Shown here: piece after piece, positions 9,389 to 20,168 of the stretch
Layout of the letters: the number at the start of each line of letters is the position of its first letter
Numbering within the stretch: the first letter of the stretch is position 1
Assembly (NCBI GenBank): GCA_002720935.1
Contig: PBIV01000022.1
Coordinates: 11,815-47,816 of the forward strand
DNA from: Rickettsiales bacterium
GTDB taxonomy: Bacteria; Pseudomonadota; Alphaproteobacteria; Micavibrionales; GCA-2720935
Direction of reading: 5' to 3'
Length of the DNA stretch: 36,002 nt
Translations under genes and position numbers: made by a program
The notes under the pieces: model-generated
Told to the model about the DNA's origin: nothing
Database searches by the model: none
The model's input: the letters and a program-made list of their open reading frames with translations, nothing else

Positions 9389-10423
9389 ATGTCAGATAAA
9401 TCTCACTATCATATTGTTGCCGTTGGAAATGCCATTGTTGATGTTATTGCATCATGCGATGAAGAAACGATCCAAAAAAACGGAATGAAAAAAGGCGTTA
9501 TGCAGCTTTTATTTGATGAGGATGAGGCCAAACGAATTTATTCAGTGATGCCAGCAGCCACAGAATCTTCTGGAGGTTCAGCGGGCAATACGGTTGCTGT
9601 TATGGCGGCACTTGGTGCAAAAGCGGGCTTTATTGGTAAGGTTGCAGATGATGAGCTGGGCGAGATTTTTACCCATGATATGCGTGCCATTGGTGTTGAG
9701 TATAATACACCAAAATTAAAAGACAGTGTGTTGACAGGGCGATCAATGATCTTGGTCACACCAGATGCAGAGCGCACAATGAACACTTATCTTGGCGCAT
9801 CTGTTGAATTTGAGGATACAGATATTGATGCTGATCTGATTAAAAAAGGCGAGATTTTATATTTAGAGGGCTATTTATTTGACCGCGACTTGGCAAAAAA
9901 AGCATTCCAAGACGCGGCCAATATTGCAAGACAAGCAAACCGCAAAGTGGCGATTACTTTATCAGATCCATTTTGTGTGGATCGACACCGTGAAGATTTC
10001 CAAAAGCTAATTCATGGTTCTGTTGATATCGTCTTTGCCAACAAAGATGAAGTCGCAGCCCTATATCCTGATTTGACCCTTGATGAAGCAATTCAAAAAT
10101 TATCATCCAATGTTGAAATCTTAGCCATGACAAAAGGGTCAGAAGGGGCGCTTATCGTAAAAGATGGAACGCATACAAATGTTGATGCCGTTGATATTAA
10201 TGTTGTTGATACAACGGGCGCTGGCGATGCGTTTGCAGCCGGGTTTATCTATGGCTTTACACATGGTTATGATTTAGAAGAGGCTGGGAAGTTGGGCTGT
10301 GCGTGCGCAGCAAAAGCAATCTCAGAACTGGGTGCCAGAATTACAAAAGATTTACCTGAATTTATTAAAGATAAAACAGGTCTTGATCTTAGCCAAAAGC
10401 AATCAATGGCAAAAGCGGTTTAA
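9389..10423 (+). CDS. PfkB-family carbohydrate kinase, adenosine kinase-like
   Basis: GNAIVDVIA N-terminus, SSGGSAGNTVAVMAALGAKAGFIGKVADDELG, DTTGAGDAFAAGFIYG. Confidence 0.92.
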   Translation: MSDKSHYHIVAVGNAIVDVIASCDEETIQKNGMKKGVMQLLFDEDEAKRIYSVMPAATESSGGSAGNTVAVMAALGAKAGFIGKVADDELGEIFTHDMRAIGVEYNTPKLKDSVLTGRSMILVTPDAERTMNTYLGASVEFEDTDIDADLIKKGEILYLEGYLFDRDLAKKAFQDAANIARQANRKVAITLSDPFCVDRHREDFQKLIHGSVDIVFANKDEVAALYPDLTLDEAIQKLSSNVEILAMTKGSEGALIVKDGTHTNVDAVDINVVDTTGAGDAFAAGFIYGFTHGYDLEEAGKLGCACAAKAISELGARITKDLPEFIKDKTGLDLSQKQSMAKAV

Positions 10424-10428
10424 ACGAT

Positions 10429-12267
10429 ATGATGAAAGCTTTCTTTAAATCCCTGATTGTTTTATTTGCCTTTTTTGTTGTTATCCAAACGGGACAAGCC
10501 CAAGAACCTTTGCATGATAATCATGATAAAGGAATGATGCATGGTCTTGCTATGCATGATGAACCAGCATTGGGTTTGAGCTTTAAACATTTTAAATATG
10601 CCAATCCAGACGCGCCAAAAGGCGGTGTTTTAAAACAAGCTGAAATCGGTACATTTGATAACCTTAATCCTAATATCATTAAGGGTAAGGCAGCAGCGGG
10701 AAGTGGCTTGATGTTTGGGCGCTTGATGGCAAGAAGCTGGGATGAACCATTTACACTGTACCCTTGGATTGCCAAAGGTGTGGAGATGCCAAAAGATCGC
10801 AAATGGATGATGTTCTTTCTTGATGAAAGGGCAAAATTTAGTGATGGTTCTCCAATCACGGCCACGGATGTTATTTTTACATTCAATACACTTAAGGCAA
10901 AAGGCCGTCCAAATTTTAGGAATGTCTATGGTCTGGTTAAGGATGTGATCAGACATGATCAATACACGGTTGAGTTTAGGTTTAGTGATAAGGCAGATTT
11001 AGAAACCCCAATCATTATGGGCTTGATGCCAGTTTATTCAAAAGCCTACTGGAAGGATAAAGATTTTGAGGCAACAACATTAGAGCCATTTGTCTCAAGC
11101 GGGCCTTATAAAGTTGATAATATTCTACCAGGTCGTCAAATTACCTATTCAAGGATTAAAGATTATTGGGCAAAAGATATCCCATCTTTAAAAGGACAAT
11201 ATAATTTTGATAAAATGGTTTTTGATTATTACCGTGATGAAAATGTGATGTTCCAAGCTTTGCAAGCGGGGAAACTTGATTATCATCTGGAGCAAGACCC
11301 AAGTCGCTGGCAGACACAATATAATTTTTCTAGTTTAACTGATGGTACGTTTGAGCAAAAGAAACTCAAACATAATCGCCCAGAATGGGTAAAAGCCATG
11401 ATCATGAATACAAGGCGTGAACCATTTAAAAATATTCGTGTAAGGCGAGCATTATCTTTGGCGTTTGATGCAGAATGGGTTAACCGTACTTTTTACCAAG
11501 ACCAGTTTAATCGCATTAAATCAATCTATCCTAATTCTGAATTAGCGTTTAGAAAAGCGATGCCACCAGAACAACAAGCGATGATTGAAGCAATTGGCTA
11601 TGATGAGAGCTTTGATGAAAGACGCATTACTTTTATGAAAGAGGGGTCATCAAAATTTGCTAAGAATAATTTTAGACAAAAATTACAACAGGCAAAAATC
11701 TTCCTCGAGCGTGCTGGCTATAAGGTTAATTCATCGGGAACCTTAATTCATAATGAAACGAAAAAACCCTTAAAATTTGAAATTCTTTTACAAGATCCAG
11801 AACAAGAAAAGGTTGCTTTATTCTATGCATCTCATTTAAGGAAACTTGGAATTCTTCCAACAATTCGTAGTGTTGATAGCGCCCAGTTCTTTGCCCGTTT
11901 GAATGATTTTGATTTTGATATGGTGTTCTTTAAATGGCACTCAACTTTATCGCCAGGCAATGAGCAATTATTTTATTGGGGATCAAAATTCGTTGATCTA
12001 AAGGGAAGCCGAAATTATGCAGGCATTAATTCTAAACTTGTTGATGGCTTGGTTAGTAAAATGACGAGCACCCAATCAAGAGATGAATTGGTCACAGCAG
12101 CTAGGGCTTTGGATAGAACAATTATGTCGGGCTATTACTTTATTCCATTATTCTTTGATGGCTATGATCGCATTCTGCATAAAAGCTATTTAAAATATCC
12201 TGAATATACATCTTTATATGGGCCTGTGATTGAAAGCTGGTGGGCACAAAATCCAGTATCTCAATAA
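10429..12267 (+). CDS. Extracellular solute-binding protein family 5, YejA-like (oligopeptide ABC transporter)
   Basis: Signal peptide; HGLAMHDEPALGLSFKHFKYANPDAPKGGVLKQAEIGTFDNLNP is characteristic of YejA-like binding proteins. Confidence 0.88.
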   Translation: MMKAFFKSLIVLFAFFVVIQTGQAQEPLHDNHDKGMMHGLAMHDEPALGLSFKHFKYANPDAPKGGVLKQAEIGTFDNLNPNIIKGKAAAGSGLMFGRLMARSWDEPFTLYPWIAKGVEMPKDRKWMMFFLDERAKFSDGSPITATDVIFTFNTLKAKGRPNFRNVYGLVKDVIRHDQYTVEFRFSDKADLETPIIMGLMPVYSKAYWKDKDFEATTLEPFVSSGPYKVDNILPGRQITYSRIKDYWAKDIPSLKGQYNFDKMVFDYYRDENVMFQALQAGKLDYHLEQDPSRWQTQYNFSSLTDGTFEQKKLKHNRPEWVKAMIMNTRREPFKNIRVRRALSLAFDAEWVNRTFYQDQFNRIKSIYPNSELAFRKAMPPEQQAMIEAIGYDESFDERRITFMKEGSSKFAKNNFRQKLQQAKIFLERAGYKVNSSGTLIHNETKKPLKFEILLQDPEQEKVALFYASHLRKLGILPTIRSVDSAQFFARLNDFDFDMVFFKWHSTLSPGNEQLFYWGSKFVDLKGSRNYAGINSKLVDGLVSKMTSTQSRDELVTAARALDRTIMSGYYFIPLFFDGYDRILHKSYLKYPEYTSLYGPVIESWWAQNPVSQ

Positions 12268-12351
12268 ATAAAACTTTATTTGAAAAGAAAATCAGTTTAT
12301 TTTGATGCTCAAGATAAATGAATTCATCCACGAACAATTAAGAGATAATCG

Positions 12352-12906
12352 ATGAGATTAAATACAGTATCTAAAATTTATTCAGTTTTATTAATTTCAA
12401 CACTTGCCCTTGGCGCGTGTACTTACACACCAAATGCAGGTGGCCCAAAATATTGGCAGCGCATTGATACGCATTCAGCACTTTATTTACAAGGCGCAAA
12501 AGCACAACAAACATTAGAAGAAGATATGTCTCGTTGTGTGACTGAAATCGAAGAACTTGTTCGCCTAGGCGCTGTTCGTAAGAAATTACCTGAAGGGCAA
12601 GATTCGATGAGCGAATATAAAATTGATGCTGGCTCATCAGATGTTTATTGGAATGTTCCAATGCGCTATGGATACCGTTATGTTGATCATAGCCAATATC
12701 ATGATTTTGACAGCTGTATGCGTTACCGTGGTTGGAAGCGTGTTGCATTCAACGACTTTAAAACATTGCAATTATCACATGACACATATGATAAGCTGAA
12801 AAAAGATCGTTTGGATCAAACATCGCATGGTGCTGTTCACAGACGTGATGAAGATGGCGACCGCGTGAAGACATCGAACCCTGATTTCCAAGATTTAAAT
12901 CAGTAA
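12352..12906 (+). CDS. Putative lipoprotein of unknown function
   Basis: N-terminal hydrophobic segment and lipobox LALGAC. Confidence 0.7.
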   Translation: MRLNTVSKIYSVLLISTLALGACTYTPNAGGPKYWQRIDTHSALYLQGAKAQQTLEEDMSRCVTEIEELVRLGAVRKKLPEGQDSMSEYKIDAGSSDVYWNVPMRYGYRYVDHSQYHDFDSCMRYRGWKRVAFNDFKTLQLSHDTYDKLKKDRLDQTSHGAVHRRDEDGDRVKTSNPDFQDLNQ

Positions 12907-12914
12907 TTTAAAAA

Positions 12915-13406
12915 ATGAAGCTTCGTCTTGCCCAAAAAACTGATATGCCTTTGCTAATGCAATTAGGGCATTCAGTTTGGGCAAAGGGGCGTTCATTAGA
13001 AGACTTTACCCAATCATCAATTGAAAAGGATAAAACGACTAATCGGGACTGGTTAGTTTTGGTTTCTGATGATGATGAAGTCTTGTCTTCGCTTACGATA
13101 CAACCTTTAAATTATGATGGGCATTTTGGTTTTGGAAATGTAGTAACACCAGAACAACACCGTAAAAATGGATATTCATCACAATTAATCAAGCTAGCGA
13201 TTGAAGATTATTTAGCTAATAAAGGGGCTACTGCCTTTTTTCTATATTCAGAAGTGGATCCAAAAATCTATGAAAGTTTGGGTTTTAAAATTTTGCCAGA
13301 ACAGTTTCAAAACTTCTTGCCCAAAAGCTCTTATATGTGTGCATCTGATATGTATGATCAAATTGTAAATGATCCAGATTTTCAGCCACCTAAGGACTAT
13401 TACTGA
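12915..13406 (+). CDS. GNAT-family N-acetyltransferase
   Basis: GNAT-like FGFGNVVTPEQHRKNGYSSQLIKLAIEDYLANKGATAFFLYSEVDPKIYESLGF. Confidence 0.8.
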   Translation: MKLRLAQKTDMPLLMQLGHSVWAKGRSLEDFTQSSIEKDKTTNRDWLVLVSDDDEVLSSLTIQPLNYDGHFGFGNVVTPEQHRKNGYSSQLIKLAIEDYLANKGATAFFLYSEVDPKIYESLGFKILPEQFQNFLPKSSYMCASDMYDQIVNDPDFQPPKDYY

Positions 13407-14386
13407 TCGGTATTGACCTTTGATAGGACACTATTAACGGAGATAAAGGCGTCCTCTACACTCAAACTTTCCATCAATTGTTGTAGCTCATCTTCTGCCA
13501 GTGTGTCTTTCGTTATATTTAAATTTTCAAAGCTTTCTTTTGTGTGTGCAACTTCTGTGTAAGGGCCATATGGTGCGTAGGTCTTTACATCTGTTGGACC
13601 AAAAAAGCCAACCGTTGGAATGGCACTTGCCGCGGCACAATGCATTAACCCTGAATCATTACCGATAAATAAATCACATTTTGAGATGATCGCGGCTGCC
13701 TCAGCAGGCTTTGTCTTGGCAATGAAATCAAGCTGTTTATCTTGTTCAATTGAATCAAGGACAGGCTTTGCGTAATGCTCTTCGCCTGGGGCTGCAAATA
13801 CGGCCACATGAGCGTCTTTAAAATCGGAACGTTCTTCACGGATGCGCTTTATTAGCTCAATAAATTTTTCGGCTGGCCAAATTTTCCCAAGCCAATTGGC
13901 AGACGGGGCAACGGCTATAACTTTCTCACAGCCCTGAAGTGCCTTTGTTGCAAATTCATTTAATTCTGGTTGAAAGTATAATTTTGTATTTAAAATTTCA
14001 TCGGTTTTAAGCAAGCGTTGAAGCTGTTCAATTTTATGTGGGTATTTACCAGTTACTGAATCTGGCTTTTTATATTTTGAATCCCAAATAAATTTTTTAC
14101 CCGCCAACAATAAATGCGATGTTGCAGAGCCACGAATATCAATCACAATATCCCATTTTGTTGAAACTGTTTGCCACCAAAGTTTGAGCCAATGACGATT
14201 AAAGCTTAGCTTTTTCATTGGAATTGTTTCTTTTACTTGTGGAAACTGTGACAATAGCCCTAGGCCTAAAGAGCCACCTGCGACGGTTACTTCAGCATGG
14301 GCATAGTGGCGCTCTATATAATCCAAAATGGCTGTTGAAATAACACAATCTCCAAGACGGGTTGACGTGACAAATAAAATCTTCAT
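13400..14386 (-). CDS. Glycosyltransferase family 9 (ADP-heptose:LPS heptosyltransferase-like)
   Basis: ILFVTSTRLGDCVISTAIL, VIDIRGS, VAVAPSANWLGKIWPAEKF-like segment, LFIGNDSGLMHCAAASAIPTVGFFGPTD. Confidence 0.9.
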   Translation of the reverse strand: MKILFVTSTRLGDCVISTAILDYIERHYAHAEVTVAGGSLGLGLLSQFPQVKETIPMKKLSFNRHWLKLWWQTVSTKWDIVIDIRGSATSHLLLAGKKFIWDSKYKKPDSVTGKYPHKIEQLQRLLKTDEILNTKLYFQPELNEFATKALQGCEKVIAVAPSANWLGKIWPAEKFIELIKRIREERSDFKDAHVAVFAAPGEEHYAKPVLDSIEQDKQLDFIAKTKPAEAAAIISKCDLFIGNDSGLMHCAAASAIPTVGFFGPTDVKTYAPYGPYTEVAHTKESFENLNITKDTLAEDELQQLMESLSVEDAFISVNSVLSKVNTDQ

Positions 14387-14425
14387 ATTACTAACTGTTC
14401 TTTTTAAAATTATGGGTGTTTATAC

Positions 14426-15271
14426 ATGGATAAAATAACGTTTAATCTCAATCAAAATCAAGATAATCTAACACAGATTGAAGGTCGAGGCTTTATTAAA
14501 ATTAAGGGCGCGGATCGTTTTGAGTTTTTACAAGGGCTGATTACACAAGATGTTTTCAAATTAAAAAGCCAACCTTTGATCTATAGTTGTTTTTTAACTC
14601 CGCAGGGGCGTTATTTATTTGATTTCTTTATTTTTGAAGATAATGACGCGCTCGTGTTGGATTTAACCAAGGATCAGGCTGAGAAGTTTTTTAAGAAGCT
14701 AAAAATCTATAAGTTGCGCTCTAAAGTGTCTCTAGAGCTTCTTTTAGAAGAGGGGTATAGTGTTTCATACTATGTTGGCTCAAGTGCACCTCAAAATGTT
14801 TTAGGTGGCTCAGACCCCCGCAAAAACGATTTGGGGCATCGTCTTTATAATTTTAAAGCCCCTAAAGAGATGATTGAATTTTCTTATGATGATTATCGGT
14901 ATGCGAGTTCGATTATTGAAGGCGACCAAGATATGATCCAAGATAAATCAACATTGCTTGAATGCCGTATGGATGAGCTAAACGCCGTTGATTTTAAAAA
15001 AGGGTGTTATATCGGGCAAGAGCTAACGGCACGCACTCATTATCGTGGATTGTTAAAACGCAAACTTTATCATTTTAGCTATGATGGACAGATTGAAGCG
15101 GATTTAGACATCATCGATACCGATGGAAAGACGATTGGTACTATTCGCTCTAATCATGAAATTCAATCTGGTAAAGGATTTGGGTTTGCATTGATGAAGG
15201 TGTCTGAAGAGTTTCAAGGAAAAGAATTTGATATAAATGGTTTAAAGCTTTTCTTTAAAGTTCAGGATTAA
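14426..15271 (+). CDS. ygfZ: Folate-binding protein YgfZ (GcvT-like)
   Basis: LQGLITQDV, LTPQGRYLFDFFIFE, KGCYIGQELTARTHYRGLLKRKL signature. Confidence 0.92.
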   Translation: MDKITFNLNQNQDNLTQIEGRGFIKIKGADRFEFLQGLITQDVFKLKSQPLIYSCFLTPQGRYLFDFFIFEDNDALVLDLTKDQAEKFFKKLKIYKLRSKVSLELLLEEGYSVSYYVGSSAPQNVLGGSDPRKNDLGHRLYNFKAPKEMIEFSYDDYRYASSIIEGDQDMIQDKSTLLECRMDELNAVDFKKGCYIGQELTARTHYRGLLKRKLYHFSYDGQIEADLDIIDTDGKTIGTIRSNHEIQSGKGFGFALMKVSEEFQGKEFDINGLKLFFKVQD

Positions 15272-15273
15272 AA

Positions 15274-15302
15274 AAAAGCGCTTCAAAATATGAGGCGCTT
15301 TT
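15274..15302. terminator. Bidirectional intrinsic terminator between ygfZ (+) and rpsO (-)
   Basis: AAAAGCGCTTCA-aaata-TGAGGCGCTTTT hairpin (one G-U/mismatch step) flanked by an A-run on the left and TTTTCTTTTT on the right. Confidence 0.8.
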
Positions 15303-15331
15303 CTTTTTAAAATTCTTATAATTTTTGAAAA

Positions 15332-15604
15332 TTACTTTCTTAAACCTAATGATTTAATAAGCTTTTCATAGCGGTTAAGATCTTTTCTCTTTAAGTAATC
15401 AAGAAGCTTACGACGCTGGCTAACAAGGATTAATAGACCACGACGGCTATGGTAATCTTGTTTGTGCTCTTTCATGTGCTCTGTTAGGTTACGGATGCGC
15501 TCAGTTAAGATTGCAACTTGTACTTCTGGAGAACCTGTATCATTGGCGCCTTGAGCGTATTCTTTGATAAGTTCTTGTTTTCTTTCTGCAGTAATCGACA
15601 TCAT
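15332..15604 (-). CDS. rpsO: 30S ribosomal protein S15
   Basis: 90 aa; [51 protein letters not shown]. Confidence 0.98.
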   Translation of the reverse strand: MMSITAERKQELIKEYAQGANDTGSPEVQVAILTERIRNLTEHMKEHKQDYHSRRGLLILVSQRRKLLDYLKRKDLNRYEKLIKSLGLRK

Positions 15605-15634
15605 CTACTCCTTTATTTTAGTGTTTCGATCAAT

Positions 15635-16576
15635 TTAGCAATTAAAAACTCGAATAGGTCTGATTTCAGGCATATTGAGTTTTAGCATAGCGATCGGCTT
15701 TTTTGTCTTCTCATGAAAGCCATATAAAATGGTTTCTTGATTTAGAGCGGTTGTTATATGCAATGACTTTAATTTCTCTAAGTCAGCGCGTGTAACAACG
15801 TTTAAAATACCGCCTCGCTTAATAGTAGAAGCTTCTGTGTCATTAAGTGGTATGCCCGAGATGTCGTCCAGTGCAACCGCCAATGAGAGAAGATATTCTT
15901 CTAATGCAGGAGTTTTAGCATATTTTTCCAGAATGTCCAGAGAAATCGCACTTTCAAGCGAAAAAGGCCCTACTTTTAAGCGTCTTAGAGCTGTTATATA
16001 GCCAAAACAGCCTAATTTCTCACCCAAATCACGTCCAATTGAGCGGATATAAGTGCCTTTGCCACATGTAACTTTTAAATCAACCCAGTCAGTGTCATGG
16101 TCTAAAATCTCAATATCATAGATATAAACGGTTCTCGTTTTGATCTCAAACTCTTCACCCTTGCGTGCTAAATCATAGGCTCTCTTGCCATCAATTTTAA
16201 TAGCTGAAAAACGAGGGGGAGTTTGTTGAATATCGCCTAAGAACTCTGATTGAATAAGAGATTTGATATCCTCAAGGGTAGGGCGCTTATCAGATGTATT
16301 GATAACATCGCCCTCTAAATCATCAGTGCTGGTTTGTTTACCCCATTCAACGCGGCAGGTATAAATTTTCTTATAATCTTGGGCGTAAGCCACAGTTTTT
16401 GTCGCCTCGCCAAGGGCAATTGGGACAACGCCAGTTGCTAAGGGGTCAAGAGTGCCCGCATGACCAACTTTTTTTGTATTATAAGCTTTCCTAACAGCGC
16501 CAACCATTTGTGTGGATGTCTTGGTTAAGGGCTTATCAATGACAACCCAGCCATTATAAGAGTTATTTATTGACAT
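15635..16576 (-). CDS. truB: tRNA pseudouridine(55) synthase
   Basis: GWVVIDKPLTKTSTQMV, KVGHAGTLDPLATGVVPIALGEATK motifs. Confidence 0.97.
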   Translation of the reverse strand: MSINNSYNGWVVIDKPLTKTSTQMVGAVRKAYNTKKVGHAGTLDPLATGVVPIALGEATKTVAYAQDYKKIYTCRVEWGKQTSTDDLEGDVINTSDKRPTLEDIKSLIQSEFLGDIQQTPPRFSAIKIDGKRAYDLARKGEEFEIKTRTVYIYDIEILDHDTDWVDLKVTCGKGTYIRSIGRDLGEKLGCFGYITALRRLKVGPFSLESAISLDILEKYAKTPALEEYLLSLAVALDDISGIPLNDTEASTIKRGGILNVVTRADLEKLKSLHITTALNQETILYGFHEKTKKPIAMLKLNMPEIRPIRVFNC

Positions 16577-16630
16577 AATTTATTGTTCTTGTTAGTTTTA
16601 TTCTTTATTATTTAAAGCGGAGTTTATTAC

Positions 16631-17197
16631 ATGAGATCTTATTATACAATCTTAGATGATGTTGTTATGCAAGATTATGGTTTGGGGAATGAATTTAATG
16701 AGCATTCTTTTAGCGAAGACCAAAAGAACCTATTAAAAGCAATACAAGGCCTGCCATTTGAAACACAAATAATTTCTGATTGGCACGATACTGAAACATA
16801 TGATGATGGCACAATTATGGAAGTGCGTTATAGATGTTTTAGAGAAGTTGAATCTGGTAATATTAGATTATCTGATCAAACACGTCTTCGTAAACCAAAG
16901 TTAAATGATAAAGGCGAGCCTGAGTATCTTGAGAGTACATCATTCTGGGAAGATGAAGAGAATGATGACTGGTGGACTGAATTCTCAAAAACAAAGAGCC
17001 CATTTGAAATTATTTTTACATTTTCAAATTATTTCAATGAGGTTTATCGTAAACGCTCAGATTTCAAGCAAATAGAAAGACATACGCCACGATTAAATTT
17101 CTTAATTGATCTTGCACAAGAAATAGAGACTCTTGATCCAGAAACTTTACCAAAAAATCATTATAAAAGAGTGATTAAAGAAAAACTTTCAATGTAA
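16631..17197 (+). CDS. Hypothetical protein, no family recognised
   Basis: 188 aa ORF with ATG and AAAGCGGAG upstream, placed on the opposite strand between rbfA and truB. Confidence 0.65.
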   Translation: MRSYYTILDDVVMQDYGLGNEFNEHSFSEDQKNLLKAIQGLPFETQIISDWHDTETYDDGTIMEVRYRCFREVESGNIRLSDQTRLRKPKLNDKGEPEYLESTSFWEDEENDDWWTEFSKTKSPFEIIFTFSNYFNEVYRKRSDFKQIERHTPRLNFLIDLAQEIETLDPETLPKNHYKRVIKEKLSM

Positions 17198-17566
17198 TCA
17201 ATCGTTATCGAGAAGCTGTTCCATGCGCTTCATTGCTTCAATGCTTTTATCAACAGCAAAGCTAACCTTTGGTGTGTTCTTTGTCTCTAATCCTTTTGCG
17301 ATTGCGTGATTAAAGTTTGATGACACAACATTTAAAGCTCTCACGATGTCTTTAATGTCATTGCGATCAATAAGGCTAGAGACGAATACAGTCGCTTGTC
17401 TTAAGTCAGGGCTAACTTGCACATCACAAACAGTGATTTCAGCAGGGTTCGATAAAACCTCATCTGCAAAGAATTCTCTGTGCATATGTTCAGAAATGAT
17501 TTGTTTTACACGCTCAGCAACACGAAGCTGTCTTTGCGAGCGCTCCTTACCAGAGCGTTTCATCAT
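17198..17566 (-). CDS. rbfA: 30S ribosome-binding factor A
   Basis: SQRQLRVAERVKQIISEHMHREFF...ITVCDVQVSPDLRQATVFVS; position after infB. Confidence 0.95.
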   Translation of the reverse strand: MMKRSGKERSQRQLRVAERVKQIISEHMHREFFADEVLSNPAEITVCDVQVSPDLRQATVFVSSLIDRNDIKDIVRALNVVSSNFNHAIAKGLETKNTPKVSFAVDKSIEAMKRMEQLLDND

Positions 17567-17606
17567 GGCGTTATATCCTTATCAATAAATGAATTAATTC
17601 GTGGCT

Positions 17607-20168
17607 TTAAAGTGTTTTTGCGATTTCTTCAATCTCGAAGCACTCAACAACATCGCCTTCTTTGATATCATCATATTTTTCAAAGGCCATACCACATTCC
17701 ATACCTTCACGCACATCTTTAACTTCGTCTTTTTCACGTTTCAGTGTTTTCAAAGTACCCTCATGAATAACGACGTTATCACGAAGTAGGCGAACCTTCG
17801 CACCACGTTTCACAGTACCATCAGTAATCATACAACCAGCAACCTTACCAACTTTAGTAATGTTGAATACGGCACGGATTTCTGCATAACCAATGAAGTT
17901 TTCTTTTAAGACTGGAGACAATAGACCTTCTAACTTCGCCTTAATATCATCAATAATGTTATAGATGATTGAGTAGTAATAAATCTCACGACCAAGTTGT
18001 TTTGCCTTATCACGGGCTTGTGAATTTGCACGAACGTTGAAACCAATCACAACGGCATTTGATGCGTTTGCAAGCGTGATATCAGCTTCTGTGATCTCCC
18101 CAACAGCAGTGTGAAGGATTTTGATATCAACTTCTTCATTGTCTTCTGCTAGTTTTCTTAATGAACCACTAATCGCTTCGAGCGAGCCTTGAACATCACC
18201 TTTAATAATAACAGGTAGTGTTTTCACATCGCCACGCTTGGCTTCGGCAAATAGCTGATCAATCGTTGCTGTTTTCGCAATAACGTCCAGATCTTTGGCT
18301 TTACGCTTACGATAGTCAGAGATTTCACGCGCTTCTGATTCAGATTTCACAACAACAAAATCATCCCCAGCTTGTGGTGTGCCGTTAAGACCTAAAACCT
18401 CAACCGGAACAGAAGGGCCAGCAGACTTAACACGCTTTCCTTTATCATTAACAAGCGCACGAACCTTACCCCACTCAGAACCAGAGATAAAGATATCACC
18501 AACTTTAACTGTACCATTTTGAACAAGTAGTGTTGCAACCGCACCACGACCTTTATCAAGCTCGGCTTCAACAATTGCACCACGACCTTCACGATCTGGG
18601 TTGGCTTTTAATTCTAACATTTCTGCTTGTAATAAAACGGCTTCTTCTAATGCATCCAAGCCCATTTTAGTTTTCGCAGAAACTTCAACAGCTTGAACAT
18701 CCCCAGAATAGTCCTCAACAATAACTTCATGTTGTAAAAGCTCTTCTTTTACTTTTTGTGGATTTGCTTCTGGAAGATCACATTTGTTAATCGCAACAAT
18801 GATTGGAACTTCGGCTGCTTTCGCATGATGGATCGCTTCGATTGTTTGAGGCATCACACTGTCATTTGCGGCAACAACCAGAATAACAACATCTGTTACA
18901 TTGGCACCACGCGCACGCATCTCAGTAAAGGCCGCGTGACCAGGTGTATCAATGAATGAAATCTTTTTACCGTCTTTGCGCTGAATCTGGTAAGCACCAA
19001 TATGCTGTGTAATACCACCAGCTTCGCCAGCAACAACATCAGTTTTACGCAAAGCATCCAAAATAGATGTTTTACCATGATCAACGTGCCCCATGATTGT
19101 GACAACAGGGGCTCTAGGTTGAAGGTCTTTATCTTTATCTTCGATATCTTCAATAACTTGCTCAACATCGGCTTCAGTAACACGGCTAAATTTATGTCCA
19201 AAATCAGTCACAACCAATTCAGCAGTATCTGCATCGATAGGCTGGTTCAGTGTTGCCATAACGCCCATACCCATTAAGAACTTAATCACGTCAGCTGATT
19301 TCTCTGCCATTCTTTTGGCGAGTTCTTGAACGGTAATAGTCTCTGGAATAACAACGTCTCTGACTTGTTTTTCTTTCGGCTCATCACTGATTTTCTTTGT
19401 TTTCTTTTTAGAGCGACGGCTCGCCATACTTCTTTGGCGCTGTTCGACTTCATATTCATAGTTAAGAGCAGAGTTTACAGTAAAGTTATTTGAGCCACGC
19501 CAGTCGCGCTCATCACGCGTGCCACCACCAAGACGGCGTTTCTTCTCTTCTGCTTCCTCTTCTTCTTTTGTTGGTCGTGTCGGTGTTGAGAATTTCTTGC
19601 GCTCTTCAAATTGCTTTTTGGCTTTTGCCTCGGCTTCTTCTTTTTGTTTGTTCTCAGCAGCCTTAATTTTAGCAAGCTCTTCTAATTCTCTTTCACGCTG
19701 AGTTTTTACAGGCTTATCTGTTTCTTCAACATCGCTATCATCAGATTTAGCAGCTTCAGCTTTTTTAGCGGCTTCTTCTTCAGCTAGAGAAGGAAGGCCC
19801 TGTTCTTTACGGCGAGCGTCTTCTTCTTCACGTCTTTTTGCTTCTTCAGCAGCTTTTTTAGCAGCTTCTTCTTCGGCTTTCTTCGCGGCTGCCAAGGCAC
19901 GTTCACGCGCTTCACGCTCTTGCTTTGTTAAGCCCGTTAAATTTTGGTTGTCATCACCCAGATTACCAGAAGGCTGTCCTGTAGATGATCTTTTTTGCAA
20001 ACCACCAAGAGCTGTGCGCTTTCTTTTAACTTCAACAGTTACAGAATTAGAGCCACCCCTAGATTTAGGAGCGCCACCACCAACACTTAATGTCTTTGAT
20101 GATAAACTTAAGGTCTTCTTACCTTTATCGTCTTTTTGCTCTTCGTCTTTTTTATTTTCTGTTGCCAT
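17607..20168 (-). CDS. infB: Translation initiation factor IF-2
   Basis: 853 aa; [49 protein letters not shown]; low-complexity K/E/A-rich N-terminus. Confidence 0.98.
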   Translation of the reverse strand: MATENKKDEEQKDDKGKKTLSLSSKTLSVGGGAPKSRGGSNSVTVEVKRKRTALGGLQKRSSTGQPSGNLGDDNQNLTGLTKQEREARERALAAAKKAEEEAAKKAAEEAKRREEEDARRKEQGLPSLAEEEAAKKAEAAKSDDSDVEETDKPVKTQRERELEELAKIKAAENKQKEEAEAKAKKQFEERKKFSTPTRPTKEEEEAEEKKRRLGGGTRDERDWRGSNNFTVNSALNYEYEVEQRQRSMASRRSKKKTKKISDEPKEKQVRDVVIPETITVQELAKRMAEKSADVIKFLMGMGVMATLNQPIDADTAELVVTDFGHKFSRVTEADVEQVIEDIEDKDKDLQPRAPVVTIMGHVDHGKTSILDALRKTDVVAGEAGGITQHIGAYQIQRKDGKKISFIDTPGHAAFTEMRARGANVTDVVILVVAANDSVMPQTIEAIHHAKAAEVPIIVAINKCDLPEANPQKVKEELLQHEVIVEDYSGDVQAVEVSAKTKMGLDALEEAVLLQAEMLELKANPDREGRGAIVEAELDKGRGAVATLLVQNGTVKVGDIFISGSEWGKVRALVNDKGKRVKSAGPSVPVEVLGLNGTPQAGDDFVVVKSESEAREISDYRKRKAKDLDVIAKTATIDQLFAEAKRGDVKTLPVIIKGDVQGSLEAISGSLRKLAEDNEEVDIKILHTAVGEITEADITLANASNAVVIGFNVRANSQARDKAKQLGREIYYYSIIYNIIDDIKAKLEGLLSPVLKENFIGYAEIRAVFNITKVGKVAGCMITDGTVKRGAKVRLLRDNVVIHEGTLKTLKREKDEVKDVREGMECGMAFEKYDDIKEGDVVECFEIEEIAKTL

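Noticed and set aside
19475-19950. K/E/A-rich repeat tract in the infB N-terminus
   Set aside because: Low-complexity IF-2 N-terminal regions are common; not novel.
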